64,000 bases of DNA from Pseudomonadota bacterium (GTDB lineage Bacteria; Desulfobacterota; Desulfarculia; Desulfarculales; Desulfarculaceae): positions 23,481 through 87,480 of the forward strand of contig JAHIQI010000066.1 of assembly GCA_018902755.1 (NCBI GenBank), given 5' to 3'. Shown here piece by piece: positions 43,893 to 53,415 of this stretch (within the stretch, counting starts at the first letter, position 1; each line of letters begins with the position of its first letter). Under the pieces are notes generated by a model. That model was not told the DNA's origin, did no database searches, and saw nothing but the letters and a program-made list of their open reading frames with translations. The position numbers were made by a program, and so were the translations under genes.

Positions 43893-46395
43893 CTTCCTCT
43901 CCGTTTAGGGGCGCGGCGGCCGGGGCCTCGTCGTCCTCGCCTTGGTCCAGGCCGCTGTCAGGATCGTCGTCGGCCTCGGCCAGGCGGGCCAGGGCCACCA
44001 GGCGCTCGCTGGGCTCCAGGCCGATGAGCTTGACTCCCTGGGTGTTGCGGCCCAACACGTTGATGCCGCCCACCTTCATGCGGATGATCTTGCCCTGGTC
44101 GGAGATGAGCATCATCTCGTGTTCGTCGTCCACCACCACCGCGCCCACCACCGGGCCGTTGCGCTCGGAGGTCTTGATGGTGATGACCCCCTTGCCGCCC
44201 CGGTTTTGCAGCGGGTACTCGTCCAGACGGGTGCGCTTGCCGAAGCCGTGGCTGGTCACGGTGAGCACCGTGGGGGTGCCGGCCACCGCCTCCATGGCCA
44301 CCACCATGTCGTCGTCGATCAGCTCGATGCCCTTGACCCCGGCGGCGACGCGGCCCATGGAGCGCACGTTCTCCTCGTCGAAGCGGATGGCCTTGCCCTG
44401 GCGGGTGGCCAAGAAGACCTCCATGTCGCCGTCGGTGAGCCGGGCGGAGACCAGGCGGTCGCCCTCGGCCAGGTTGATGGCGATGATGCCTCCGGCGCGG
44501 GGGCGGCTGAAGGCCATGAGGTCGGTCTTCTTCACGGTGCCCCCGGAAGTGGCCATGAGCACGTGGCGGCCTTCGCTGAACTCCTTGACCGCCAGCACCG
44601 TGGTCACCTTCTCGCCGCCCTCGGTGTTCACCAGGTTGACGATGGCCTTGCCCTTGGAGGCCCGGCCCGCCTGGGGCAGCTCGTGCACCTTGAGCCAGAA
44701 TAGGCGGCCGGTGTCGGTGAAGATGAGCAGGTAGTGGTGGGTGGAGGCCACGAAGAGCTTCTCCACGAAGTCCTCGTCCTTGGTGCCCATGCCCTTCTTG
44801 CCCTTGCCGCCCCGGTGCTGGGACCGGTAGAGACTGGCCGGGGTGCGCTTTATGTAGCCGGTGTGGCTAAGCGTCACCACCATGTCCTCTTCGGCGATCA
44901 TGTCCTCCAGGTCGATCTCGCTGCTCTTGGCCACGATCTCGGTGCGCCTGGCGTCGCCGAAGTCGCGGTTGAGCTCCAGGGTCTCCTCCCGGATGATCTG
45001 GCGCACCAACTGCTCGGAAGCCAGGATGGCCTTGAGGCGGGCGATCTCCTTGATGACCTCGCGGTACTCGGCCAGGATCTTGTCGCGCTCCAGGCCGGTG
45101 AGCCGCTGCAGGCGCATGTCCAAGATGGCCTGGGCCTGGATGTCGCTCAGCGACAGGCGCGACATCAAAAGCTCCTTGGCCTCGGCCGGGTTGGCCGAAC
45201 CGCGGATCATCTTGATGACCTGGTCCAGGTTGTCCAGGGCGATCTTGAGGCCTTCCAGGATGTGGGCCCTGGCCTCGGCCTTGGCCAGCTCGAACTTGGT
45301 GCGCCGGATGATGATCTCCCGGCGGTGCTCGATGAAGTGGCCCAGGACCTGCTTGAGGTTGAGCACCTCGGGGCGGTTGTTGACGATGGCCAACATGTTG
45401 ATGCCGAAGGTGCTCTGCATGGCGGTGAACTTGAAAAGCTGGTTCATCACCACCTGGGGGATGGCGTCGCGCTTGAGCTCCAGGACCATGCGCATTCCGT
45501 CGCGGTCGGACTCGTCGCGGATGTCGCTGATGCCCTCGAGCTTCTTGTCCTTCACCAGGTCGGCGATGCGCTCCAGCAGGCGGGCCTTGTTCACCTGGTA
45601 GGGCAGCTCGCTGACCACGATGGTGTTCTTCTTGGTGCGGGCGTTGGTCTCCACGCTGGCCCGGGCCCGCATGTAGATGACCCCCCGGCCGGTCTCGTAG
45701 GCCTCCTTGATGCCCGCGCGGCCGTAGATGAAGCCCCGGGTGGGGAAGTCCGGGCCGGGAACGTGCTTCATCAACTCCTTGATGGTGATGTCGGGATCGT
45801 CGATGAGGGCCACCACCGCGCCCACCACCTCGCTGAGGTTGTGGGGGGGTATGTTGGTGGCCATGCCCACGGCGATGCCGCTGGAGCCGTTGACCAGCAG
45901 GTTGGGCACCCGGGTGGGCAGCACGGCGGGCTCGAGCATGGAGCCGTCGTAGTTGTCCACGAACTCGACGGTGTCCTTGTCGATGTCACCCAGGAACTCG
46001 CCGGTCAGCTTGGCCATGCGAACCTCGGTGTAACGCATGGCCGCCGCGGAGTCGCCGTCCACCGAGCCGAAGTTGCCCTGGCCGTCCACCAGGGTGTAGC
46101 GCATGGCGAAATCCTGGGCCATGCGCACCAGGGCGTCGTAGACCGCGCTGTCGCCGTGGGGGTGGTACTTACCGATGACGTCGCCCACCACGCGGGCCGA
46201 CTTCTTGTAGGCGCGGTTGTGATAATTCTTGAGATCGTGCATGGCGAAGAGGATGCGCCGGTGCACCGGCTTCAGGCCGTCGCGCACCTCGGGCAGGGCC
46301 CGTCCGATGATCACGCTCATGGCGTAATCCAGATAGGAGCGTCTGATCTCCTCCTCGATGAGCACTTCTTGCTTACGGGCGTCAGTTGGGAGCAT
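43885..46395 (-). CDS. gyrA: DNA gyrase subunit A
   Basis: 836 aa topoisomerase II subunit that cuts and rejoins DNA. The catalytic Tyr122 is in AAMRYTEVRM. The quinolone-determining region HPHGDSAVYDA has Ser83 and Asp87, the susceptible-type residues. The C-terminal beta-pinwheel blades are present (RAGGIIAINLAEGDRLVSAR), followed by an acidic tail (EADDDPDSGLDQGEDDEAP). The gene leads an operon with gpsA and a glycosidase, a less usual grouping. Confidence 0.98.
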   Translation of the reverse strand: MLPTDARKQEVLIEEEIRRSYLDYAMSVIIGRALPEVRDGLKPVHRRILFAMHDLKNYHNRAYKKSARVVGDVIGKYHPHGDSAVYDALVRMAQDFAMRYTLVDGQGNFGSVDGDSAAAMRYTEVRMAKLTGEFLGDIDKDTVEFVDNYDGSMLEPAVLPTRVPNLLVNGSSGIAVGMATNIPPHNLSEVVGAVVALIDDPDITIKELMKHVPGPDFPTRGFIYGRAGIKEAYETGRGVIYMRARASVETNARTKKNTIVVSELPYQVNKARLLERIADLVKDKKLEGISDIRDESDRDGMRMVLELKRDAIPQVVMNQLFKFTAMQSTFGINMLAIVNNRPEVLNLKQVLGHFIEHRREIIIRRTKFELAKAEARAHILEGLKIALDNLDQVIKMIRGSANPAEAKELLMSRLSLSDIQAQAILDMRLQRLTGLERDKILAEYREVIKEIARLKAILASEQLVRQIIREETLELNRDFGDARRTEIVAKSSEIDLEDMIAEEDMVVTLSHTGYIKRTPASLYRSQHRGGKGKKGMGTKDEDFVEKLFVASTHHYLLIFTDTGRLFWLKVHELPQAGRASKGKAIVNLVNTEGGEKVTTVLAVKEFSEGRHVLMATSGGTVKKTDLMAFSRPRAGGIIAINLAEGDRLVSARLTDGDMEVFLATRQGKAIRFDEENVRSMGRVAAGVKGIELIDDDMVVAMEAVAGTPTVLTVTSHGFGKRTRLDEYPLQNRGGKGVITIKTSERNGPVVGAVVVDDEHEMMLISDQGKIIRMKVGGINVLGRNTQGVKLIGLEPSERLVALARLAEADDDPDSGLDQGEDDEAPAAAPLNGEEDA

Positions 46396-46546
46396 TTACT
46401 TTAACCTTTAGCGCTTGCCGCCCTGGGGTGGGCCGAAACTGGCCCTCCGTGGCGGCTGAAGCAAATTCACTGGCGATGCGGCCGGGGGGCGCGGCCGGAA
46501 AAACCCCAGCGCCCCGTCCCTTCGGCAACCTTTCGCCGACTGGGCA

Positions 46547-46575
46547 ATTATAGCAACAACTGCGCGGATTAGCAA
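46547..46575 (-). promoter_or_regulatory. Promoter of gyrA
   Basis: On the minus strand TTGCTA (46575-46570), a 17-nt spacer, then consensus TATAAT (46552-46547), ~150 nt upstream of the gyrA ATG. The rest of the 339-nt divergent gap holds a GGCCTG-ttttag-CAGGCC-TTTT hairpin at 46606-46627 and GC-rich inverted sequences in the leader. Confidence 0.75.
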
Positions 46576-46734
46576 ACAAAATCCCCCCAGAGACCCCCTC
46601 GCAGGGGCCTGTTTTAGCAGGCCTTTTCCCAGGCCGCCGACCCCGGCCTCCCCAGGGGCCGCGCGGCTTGTGCGGCGCGGGCCGGCGTGCTAGCCTGAGA
46701 CAGTTGTTTTTGGCGATAACCAGGAGGGCCGGCC

Positions 46735-47523
46735 ATGACTGGGCGGTTGAGGGCGGGTCGTTGGGTTGCGTTGTTGGGGGCCGTCTGGGCCGCGGCGGCG
46801 CTCATGGCCTTCGGCTGCACTTCCGAGGCCGACCAAGGCCCCACCAAGAGCCAAACCACCACCACCCTGGCCGCGCCACCCGCCCCCAAAGCCGACATGC
46901 CCGACAAGCCCAATCCGGCGGACCCAGCCCAGCCCCCGGCCGGGCCCCAGCCCGCCACGGACAGCGGCCCCGGCTCCCTGCTGGAGCAGGCCCGCCAATC
47001 TTTGGCCCAGGGCCGGGAGCGCCAAGCCCTGGGGCAGATCGACCAGGCCGCCCGGGCCCTGTGGCGGCGGCTGCCCCTGGAGCTCTCCCAGGCCATCCTG
47101 GTGGCCGAACCGGCCAAGGGCTACGGCATCTACCAGCCGCGCCAGGACAATGTCTATCTGATCGCCAGCCCGGAGCGCCCGGTTTTCCCCGGCAAGGGCC
47201 AGCCCATGTACATCTACCTGGAGCCGCGCAACTACGGGATCAAGTCCCTGGCCGAGGGTCGCTGGGAGATATCCTTCGCCATGGACGTGGAGCTGTTCGA
47301 CAATCAGGGAAAACGCCTGTTCAGCAAAAAGGACTTCATGCGGGTGCAGAGCGTGTCGCGCCATTTCAACCGCGAGTTTTTCCTGAACGTCACCGTGAAC
47401 CTGAAAGGAGCCCCCACCGGGGCCTACGAGCTGCGCCTCACCCTCAAGGACCTGGTGAAGGGCCAGCAGGCCGTGGCCACCCTGCCGGTGAAGCTGGCCA
47501 TGGCCCCCCTGGAGAAGAAATAG
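46735..47523 (+). CDS. Lipoprotein of unknown function
   Basis: 262 aa. AGGAGG precedes the ATG. A signal sequence with lipobox MAFGC around residue 28 predicts a lipid-anchored mature protein. A Pro/Ala-rich stretch (~30-80) is followed by a folded domain (QPMYIYLEPRNYGIKSLAEG, DVELFDNQGKRLFSKKDF, ELRLTLKDLVKGQQAVATLP) with a beta-sandwich look. Family not assigned. Confidence 0.82.
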   Translation: MTGRLRAGRWVALLGAVWAAAALMAFGCTSEADQGPTKSQTTTTLAAPPAPKADMPDKPNPADPAQPPAGPQPATDSGPGSLLEQARQSLAQGRERQALGQIDQAARALWRRLPLELSQAILVAEPAKGYGIYQPRQDNVYLIASPERPVFPGKGQPMYIYLEPRNYGIKSLAEGRWEISFAMDVELFDNQGKRLFSKKDFMRVQSVSRHFNREFFLNVTVNLKGAPTGAYELRLTLKDLVKGQQAVATLPVKLAMAPLEKK

Positions 47524-47609
47524 CCGCGCCAAGGGGGGTTCACCCAGGCGGCGGTCTTTTATTCAAGTAATTACATTAGATGACTACGGGCTAGGGGGAA
47601 GGAGCCGCC

Positions 47610-48554
47610 ATGTCAGGAAAATTTTCAGGATACCTCCGCTGGAAGCACGATCACATTGACGCCCTGAACGCCGGGTCCCAGGTGATCGACACGGCCAAGG
47701 GGCCGGTGGAATACGCCTTGGTGGGGGACCAGGGGCCGGTGCTGGCGGTGAACCACGGCGGGCCGGGGGGCTACGATCAAGGGCTGGTGATAACCCGTCG
47801 CCTGCAAAACCAAGGATACAAGATACTTACCTGGTCCCGCCCCGGATACCTGCGCACCCCCATCACCACCGGCCAAACCCTGGAGCAGCAGGCCGACGTG
47901 CTGGCCGCGCTCATGGACGCCTTGGGCATAGAAAAGGCCGCGGTGATGGGCGCTTCCGCCGGCGGGCCGGTGACCCTGGCCATGGGCTACACCCATCCCG
48001 AGAAGGTGGCCTGCCTCATCAGCGAGTGCGGGGTGAGCCTTACTTACGGTAAACAGTTTAAGACCAGCCAGAAGCTGTTCGAACACCTGATGTTCAACGA
48101 CCCGGTCATGTGGCTCTACGAGCAGTACGAGCACCTGGCCCCGGAAAGCACCCTGCGCAGCTTCATAAAGCTGGAGAGCACCCTGGACAAGGAGCACGTG
48201 GAGGCCCTGGTCAAAAGCATCGAGGCCGACCCCGAGCGCGTGGGCCTGATGCTGGACATGATCGGCACCATGTGCCCCATCAGCCTCCGGCGCGAGGGCA
48301 TGGACAACGACCTGGCCCAGCTGGCGGCCATCGACACCCTGCCGGTGGAGAAGATCAGCGCACCGCTGCTTCTGGTGCACGGCGACCACGACGCCGACGT
48401 GCCCATCGCCCACGCCCGCTACGTGGCCGAACATGCGCCCCACGCCGAGCTGATGGTCATAGAAAACGGCTACCACTTGCTGGGCATGAGCGACCAGGCC
48501 CCGCAGATCGCCGAACGGGAGCTGAGCTTCCTGCATACTCACTTGAAAGCATAA
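47610..48554 (+). CDS. Alpha/beta hydrolase (first of a pair)
   Basis: 314 aa. Oxyanion-loop HGGPGGYDQG, nucleophile elbow GASAGG, acid-region HGDHDADVP, and a terminal catalytic His in ENGYHLLG are visible, so the triad is complete. The family includes proline iminopeptidase-like and esterase enzymes; substrate unknown. The next hydrolase starts 15 nt later. Confidence 0.88.
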   Translation: MSGKFSGYLRWKHDHIDALNAGSQVIDTAKGPVEYALVGDQGPVLAVNHGGPGGYDQGLVITRRLQNQGYKILTWSRPGYLRTPITTGQTLEQQADVLAALMDALGIEKAAVMGASAGGPVTLAMGYTHPEKVACLISECGVSLTYGKQFKTSQKLFEHLMFNDPVMWLYEQYEHLAPESTLRSFIKLESTLDKEHVEALVKSIEADPERVGLMLDMIGTMCPISLRREGMDNDLAQLAAIDTLPVEKISAPLLLVHGDHDADVPIAHARYVAEHAPHAELMVIENGYHLLGMSDQAPQIAERELSFLHTHLKA

Positions 48555-48568
48555 CGATCGGAAACCAC

Positions 48569-49372
48569 ATGCCCTTTTTGAAGTTGGACGGCTACCGCCT
48601 GTATTACGAGACCCACGGCCAGGGCTTTCCCCTGGTGCTGATCCGGGGCCTGGGCTCCAACATGGAGCACTGGTACGAGCAGATCCCGGCCTTCAGCCGC
48701 CAGTACCGGGTCATCACCTTCAACAACCGGGGCATCGGCACCTCCAGCGCCCCGCCCTTGCCCTGGAGCATCAAGGAGATGGCCGGGGACGTGGCCGCCC
48801 TCATCCAGGCCGTGGCCGGGGGCCGTGCCCACGTGCTGGGCATCTCCATGGGCGGCATGATCGCCCAGGAACTGGCCCTGGGCTGGCCGGAGCGGGTGGC
48901 CTCCCTGGTGCTCACCGCCACCCACTGCGGCGGGGCCCACAAGGTGATGCCCACCACCGAGACCCTGGAGCTGTTCGACAAGTTGGTGAACGGCACCACC
49001 TTCGCCGAGCAGATGGAAGGGCGCAAGGCCCTGTTCTCCCAGGAGACTTTGGACAACCGCCCCGACGTGCTGGAGCGCTACGCCCAGGTGGCCGCGGCCT
49101 ACGCCTGCCCGCCGGAGGTTATGCATGGCCAGTGGCAGGCCATCCAGGAGTTCGGCACCTTCGAGCGCCTGCCGGGGATCAAAGCCCCCACCCTGGTGCT
49201 GGCCGGAGCCGACGACCGTCTGGTGCCCCAGGGCAACGCCGAGCTTTTGGCCGAGCGCATCCCCGGCGCCAAGCTTGCCTTGATCCCCCAGGCGGGCCAC
49301 CAGCTGGTGATCGAAGCGCCCCAGGCCACCAACGCCGCGGTGCTGGAATTCTTGGCCTCCCAGCCCGTCTGA
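48569..49372 (+). CDS. Alpha/beta hydrolase (second of a pair)
   Basis: 267 aa from the ATG at 48569. The nucleophile elbow GISMGG, acid-region AGADDRLVP and His in PQAGHQLVIEAP give a complete triad. The opening FLKLDGYRLYYETHGQGFPL, then GLGSNMEHW, resembles the 3-oxoadipate enol-lactonase/haloperoxidase group. It is only distantly similar to the preceding hydrolase, so recent duplication is unlikely. Confidence 0.88.
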   Translation: MPFLKLDGYRLYYETHGQGFPLVLIRGLGSNMEHWYEQIPAFSRQYRVITFNNRGIGTSSAPPLPWSIKEMAGDVAALIQAVAGGRAHVLGISMGGMIAQELALGWPERVASLVLTATHCGGAHKVMPTTETLELFDKLVNGTTFAEQMEGRKALFSQETLDNRPDVLERYAQVAAAYACPPEVMHGQWQAIQEFGTFERLPGIKAPTLVLAGADDRLVPQGNAELLAERIPGAKLALIPQAGHQLVIEAPQATNAAVLEFLASQPV

Positions 49373-49537
49373 GCGCCCGCCACCGCGTGGCCTTTGGCGG
49401 CCCCAAAGGTGCACTGACCCCACATGAAGCGCTTGCTTTAAGCCGCCCCGGCCCCACCCTCGGTGCCGGGGCGGCTTTGCCTCATGATTACCAGGGGTTG
49501 CGAAGAGGTTTTTTCGGGGCGAAATATCAAAAAAATG

Positions 49538-49565
49538 TTGCAAATTTCGTAGTTTAGGTCATAAT
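49538..49565 (+). promoter_or_regulatory. Probable promoter of gyrB
   Basis: TTGCAA (49538-49543), 16-nt spacer, CATAAT (49560-49565), 35 nt before the gyrB ATG, in an AT-rich stretch of the otherwise GC-rich gap. Confidence 0.6.
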
Positions 49566-49600
49566 AGCATAGCGAGAACTTTAACTGGAAAGGCCCATTT

Positions 49601-52015
49601 ATGGCCCCCGACAGCAGCGGCTACAATTCAGAAAAAATCAAGGTCCTGGAAGGCCTGGACGCGGTACGCAAGCGCCCGGCCATGTACATCGGCTCCACCG
49701 GCCCCGACGGTCTGCACCACCTGGTCTACGAGGTGGTGGACAACTCGGTGGACGAGGCCATGGGCGGATACTGCGACAACGTGCAGGTCATCATCCACGC
49801 CGACAACAGCGTATCGGTGGAGGACGACGGCCGGGGCATCCCGGTGGACATGCACAAGGGCGAAGGCGTCCCTGCCGTGCAGGTGGTCATGACCAAACTG
49901 CACGCGGGCGGCAAGTTCGACGACAAGGCCTACAAGGTGGCCGGCGGCCTGCACGGCGTGGGCGTCAGCGTGGTCAACGCGCTCAGCGAGTGGCTGGAGG
50001 TGGAGATCAAGCGCGACGGCAAGGTCTACTCCCAGAGCTACGACCACGGCCACCCCACCGGCGAGCTGAAGGTGATCGGCAAGTGCGGCAAGCGCTCCGG
50101 CACCAAGGTCACCTTCAAGGCCGACCCGGCCATCTTCGAGACCACGGTCTACTCCTTCGAGACCCTGGCCGGACGACTGCGCGAGCTAAGCTTTTTGAAC
50201 AGCGGCATGCGCATCAAGCTCACCGACCAGCGCAACGAGAAGGAAACCGAGTTTTTCTACAAGGGCGGCATCTCCGAGTTCGTGGACTACATCAGCCAAA
50301 AGAGCCAGCCCCTGCACAAGAAGCCCATCTATCTCACCGGCGAGAAGGATCTGGTGCAGGTGGAGATAGCCCTGCGCTACACCGATGCCTATTCCGAGCG
50401 CATCTTCAGCTTCGCCAACAACATCAACACCCGCGAGGGCGGCACCCATCTCACCGGCTTCAAGGCGGCGCTGACCCGCACCCTGAACTCCTACATCAGC
50501 GCCAACATGCCCAAGATAAAGAACCTGCCCAGCGGCGACGACGTGCGCGAGGGCCTGTTCGCGGTCATCAGCGTAAAGATCCCCCAGCCCCAGTTCGAGG
50601 GCCAGACCAAGATGAAGCTGGGCAACTCCGAGGTCAAGGGCCTGGTGGAGCAGATCGTCAACGAGCAGTTGGCCATGTTCCTGGAGGAAGACCCGGCCAC
50701 CGCCAAGAAGATCGTGGGCAAGATCACCGAGGCGGCCCGCGCCCGGGAGGCGGCCCGCAAGGCCCGCGACCTGGTGCGGCGCAAGGGAATCCTCAGCGAG
50801 AACTCCCTGCCCGGCAAGCTGGCCGACTGCTCCGAGCGCGACCCCAGCGCCTGCGAGATATTCCTGGTGGAGGGAGACAGCGCCGGGGGCAGCGCCAAGC
50901 AGGCCCGCGACCGCCGCTTCCAGGCCATCCTGCCGCTACGGGGCAAGATCCTCAACGTGGAGAAGGCCCGCCTGCACAAGATGCTGGAAAACGCCGAGAT
51001 ACGCACCATGATCACCGCCCTGGGCACCGGGGTGGGCGTCAACGCCGGCGGCGAGGCCAACAACGACGGCTTCGACGTGGGGCGGCTGCGCTACCACAAG
51101 GTGGTCATCATGACCGACGCCGACGTGGACGGCAGCCACATCCGCACCCTGCTCTTAACCTTCTTCTTCCGCCAGATGGAAGACCTGGTGAACCAGGGCC
51201 ACCTCTACATCGCCCAGCCGCCCCTGTACCGGGTGGTGGACAACAAAAAAGAGATATACATCAAGGACGAGGCCTCCATGCGGGTCATCCTCCTGGAGCG
51301 GGCCTGCGCGGCCCTGAAGCTCAAGGTGGAGGCCACTGGCGCCGAGCTCTCCGGGCAGCGCCTGATCAAGCTCATGGAGAACCTCAGCTCCTATCTGGAC
51401 CACATGGAGCGCCTGAAACGGCGCGGCTGGCAGGCCCCGGCCCTGGCCGCCCTGCTCAAGAACAGGGTGCGCGACAAGCGGGTCTTCTCCGACCTGGCCA
51501 AGCTGGAGGACCTGGAGTCCATTCTGGCCGAAAACGGCCTGAACATCCTGGAGCGCATCCCCGACGAGGCCCACAGCCTCTACGAGGTGGCCGTGTCCTG
51601 CCCCGGCGAGATGACCCCGTGCAACAACATCTCCTGGGAGCTGGTGGCCACCGCCGACTACGCCGCCCTGCTGCGCCTCACCGAGACCCTGGCGGGCAAC
51701 GAGCAGGGGCCCTACCTGTTGGCCAAGAACGGCGACGAGAAGAAGGTGGACAGTGCTGACGAGCTTTTGGTCAACCTCATGGAGGTGGGGGCCAAGGGGC
51801 TGGGCATGCAGCGCTACAAGGGCTTGGGCGAGATGAACCCCGAGCAGCTTTGGGAAACCACCATGGATCCTGAGCGGCGCACCCTGTTGCAGGTCAAGGT
51901 GGAGGACTTCATGGCCGCCGACGACCTGTTCACCACCCTCATGGGCGACCAGGTGGAGCCTCGGCGCAACTTCATCGTGGAAAACGCCCTGGAGGTGCGC
52001 GAGCTGGACATCTAG
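49601..52015 (+). CDS. gyrB: DNA gyrase subunit B
   Basis: 804 aa ATPase/TOPRIM subunit. The GHKL ATP site (EVVDNSVDEAM, VEDDGRGIPVD, GGLHGVGVSVVNALSEW) is followed by the transducer. TOPRIM motifs are EGDSAGGSAK (~424) and DADVDGSH (~506). The ~170-residue insert before the C-terminal RYKGLGEMNPEQLWETTM is of the kind found in Gram-negative GyrB. Monocistronic with its own promoter and terminator, 3.2 kb from gyrA and in the opposite orientation. Confidence 0.98.
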   Translation: MAPDSSGYNSEKIKVLEGLDAVRKRPAMYIGSTGPDGLHHLVYEVVDNSVDEAMGGYCDNVQVIIHADNSVSVEDDGRGIPVDMHKGEGVPAVQVVMTKLHAGGKFDDKAYKVAGGLHGVGVSVVNALSEWLEVEIKRDGKVYSQSYDHGHPTGELKVIGKCGKRSGTKVTFKADPAIFETTVYSFETLAGRLRELSFLNSGMRIKLTDQRNEKETEFFYKGGISEFVDYISQKSQPLHKKPIYLTGEKDLVQVEIALRYTDAYSERIFSFANNINTREGGTHLTGFKAALTRTLNSYISANMPKIKNLPSGDDVREGLFAVISVKIPQPQFEGQTKMKLGNSEVKGLVEQIVNEQLAMFLEEDPATAKKIVGKITEAARAREAARKARDLVRRKGILSENSLPGKLADCSERDPSACEIFLVEGDSAGGSAKQARDRRFQAILPLRGKILNVEKARLHKMLENAEIRTMITALGTGVGVNAGGEANNDGFDVGRLRYHKVVIMTDADVDGSHIRTLLLTFFFRQMEDLVNQGHLYIAQPPLYRVVDNKKEIYIKDEASMRVILLERACAALKLKVEATGAELSGQRLIKLMENLSSYLDHMERLKRRGWQAPALAALLKNRVRDKRVFSDLAKLEDLESILAENGLNILERIPDEAHSLYEVAVSCPGEMTPCNNISWELVATADYAALLRLTETLAGNEQGPYLLAKNGDEKKVDSADELLVNLMEVGAKGLGMQRYKGLGEMNPEQLWETTMDPERRTLLQVKVEDFMAADDLFTTLMGDQVEPRRNFIVENALEVRELDI

Positions 52016-52045
52016 CCGCCACCCGCTAAAGCAAGCATAAGAAGA

Positions 52046-52078
52046 CCCCGCGCCATTGCCGGCGCGGGGTTTTTATTT
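52046..52078 (+). terminator. Rho-independent terminator after gyrB
   Basis: Perfect 9-bp stem CCCCGCGCC/GGCGCGGGG, 6-nt loop, then TTTTTATTT. Confidence 0.94.
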
Positions 52079-52144
52079 GGGGGAGAGTAAGGCGCTGGAC
52101 CGCGTGGCTTGGCCGTTGCGCCGCCGCAGCCTGGCATCGTGTAG

Positions 52145-52175
52145 GTTGGGTAGAGGGCGCAGCCCGAAACCCAAC
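52145..52175 (-). repeat. Short hairpin repeat (family 1), copy 7, long-loop variant
   Basis: GTTGGGT/ACCCAAC stem kept, loop replaced by a GGGC...GCCC inner hairpin. It lies 38 nt from an opposite-strand normal copy, making a back-to-back pair. Confidence 0.85.
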
Positions 52176-52213
52176 AATTCCCTAGCTGGTCGCGCCCCCG
52201 TGAAAAGATGATT

Positions 52214-52240
52214 GTTGGGTTTCGCTTCGCTCTACCCAAC
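52214..52240 (+). repeat. Short hairpin repeat (family 1), copy 8
   Basis: Identical core followed by CTACGCTATCG. It pairs with the inverted copy at 52145 in the convergent gyrB-SDR gap. Confidence 0.9.
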
Positions 52241-52296
52241 CTACGCTATCGCTGTAAGCCGGGTGGCCCCGAAACCGTGCTCCAACAATAGCTCCC

Positions 52297-52425
52297 GTCA
52301 TTGCGAGGACGGGCAGAGGCTGGGGTACGGCGGAACAGGGCCGCCCCTCCTGCCCGGCCGTGGCAATCTTCCGCTTCCCTGGTCATGCCTGGGTTCACCA
52401 GACACGGCCCAGCCACCCGCCGCGC
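52297..52425 (+). repeat. Family 3 repeat element, truncated copy
   Basis: Begins GTCATTGCGAGG and shares CGGGCAG, CTGCCCGGCCGTGGCAAT and CATGCCTGGGTTCA with the element at 55668. The right inverted terminus is missing. Both copies are preceded by CCAACAATAGCT. The exact right end is uncertain. Confidence 0.6.
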
Positions 52426-52430
52426 CCGCG

Positions 52431-53174
52431 CTAGAAATACCTAAAGCTGCTGATCGCGCCGCCGTCTATCACCAAGGTGGTGCCGTTGATAAAGCTGGCC
52501 TCTTCCGTGGCCAGGTACACCGCCGCCGCGGCGACGTCGCCCGGCTCGCCCAAGCGGCCCTGGGGAGTTTTGGAAACGTATTCCTTTTCCAGCTCCGGCC
52601 GGATCATGGGGGTCTTGATCACCCCGGGGCAGATGGCGTTTATGTTGATGTTGTGCGGGGCCAACTCCATGCTCAACTCGCGGGTGAGGTTGACCACCCC
52701 GGCCTTGGAAGCGCTGTAGGAGGGGTAGGCGTAGCCGACCATCCCGGCGATGGACCCCATGTTTATGATCTTGCCGTATTTTTGTTCGATCATGGTGGGC
52801 GCGACCGCCTTGATGCAATAAAACACGCCCGACAGGTTGATGTCGATCACCCGCTTCCAGTCATCCACGCTGTGCTCCAGCAAGGATTTCCTGACCAACA
52901 CACCCGCGATATTGGCCTGGATGTCTATGCGGCCAAACGCCTCCAAGGCGGCCGCGATCATTTGGGCGACCTGATCCGGATCTGACGTGTCGACTTTCAA
53001 GGCCTTTGCCCTGCCGCCGTCCCGCCCGATGGCGCCGAGGGTCCCTTGCAAACCTTCCTCGTTTATATCGGCCAGGAAAACCTTGGCCCCCTCATGGGCG
53101 TAGGCCATCGCCACCGCTTTCCCCAACCCCGACGCGGCTCCGCTGACCACCGCCACCTTGTCCTGCAAACGCAT
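52431..53174 (-). CDS. Short-chain dehydrogenase/reductase
   Basis: 247 aa classical SDR. The cofactor motif is VSGAASGLGKAVA near residue 11, an acidic residue in FLADINEEG suggests NAD preference, and the catalytic YPSYSASKAGV (Tyr-x3-Lys) is complete with a Ser at NMGSIAG. The reaction is an NAD(H)-linked alcohol/ketone conversion on an unknown substrate. AGGAG precedes the ATG. Monocistronic. Confidence 0.92.
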   Translation of the reverse strand: MRLQDKVAVVSGAASGLGKAVAMAYAHEGAKVFLADINEEGLQGTLGAIGRDGGRAKALKVDTSDPDQVAQMIAAALEAFGRIDIQANIAGVLVRKSLLEHSVDDWKRVIDINLSGVFYCIKAVAPTMIEQKYGKIINMGSIAGMVGYAYPSYSASKAGVVNLTRELSMELAPHNININAICPGVIKTPMIRPELEKEYVSKTPQGRLGEPGDVAAAAVYLATEEASFINGTTLVIDGGAISSFRYF

Positions 53175-53415
53175 TTTTTGTTCTCCTAACTTTCGATCTT
53201 TATTGAATTAATCACCTCTTCCAAACTCGAGCATGGTAAACCATCGTAATCTACCCGGTCAACGCCGGGCCTCTCTCTTGCCCTGGTTATGCCTGATCAA
53301 TCAAAACCGCGCCCATCTCCCTCGCCTCGCCGCCGCGCCTTTCTTTATCATTCCCGCATGGCTATGCTACATTAACCCAGACCTCGCAAGACCAACCCCC
53401 CAGGGAGGCCGTACC

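Noticed and set aside
44734..46404. 556-codon plus-strand open frame opposite gyrA
   Set aside because: Shadow of gyrA.
49373..49600. Origin upstream of gyrB
   Set aside because: AT-rich only at the promoter; no DnaA-box-like sequences seen.
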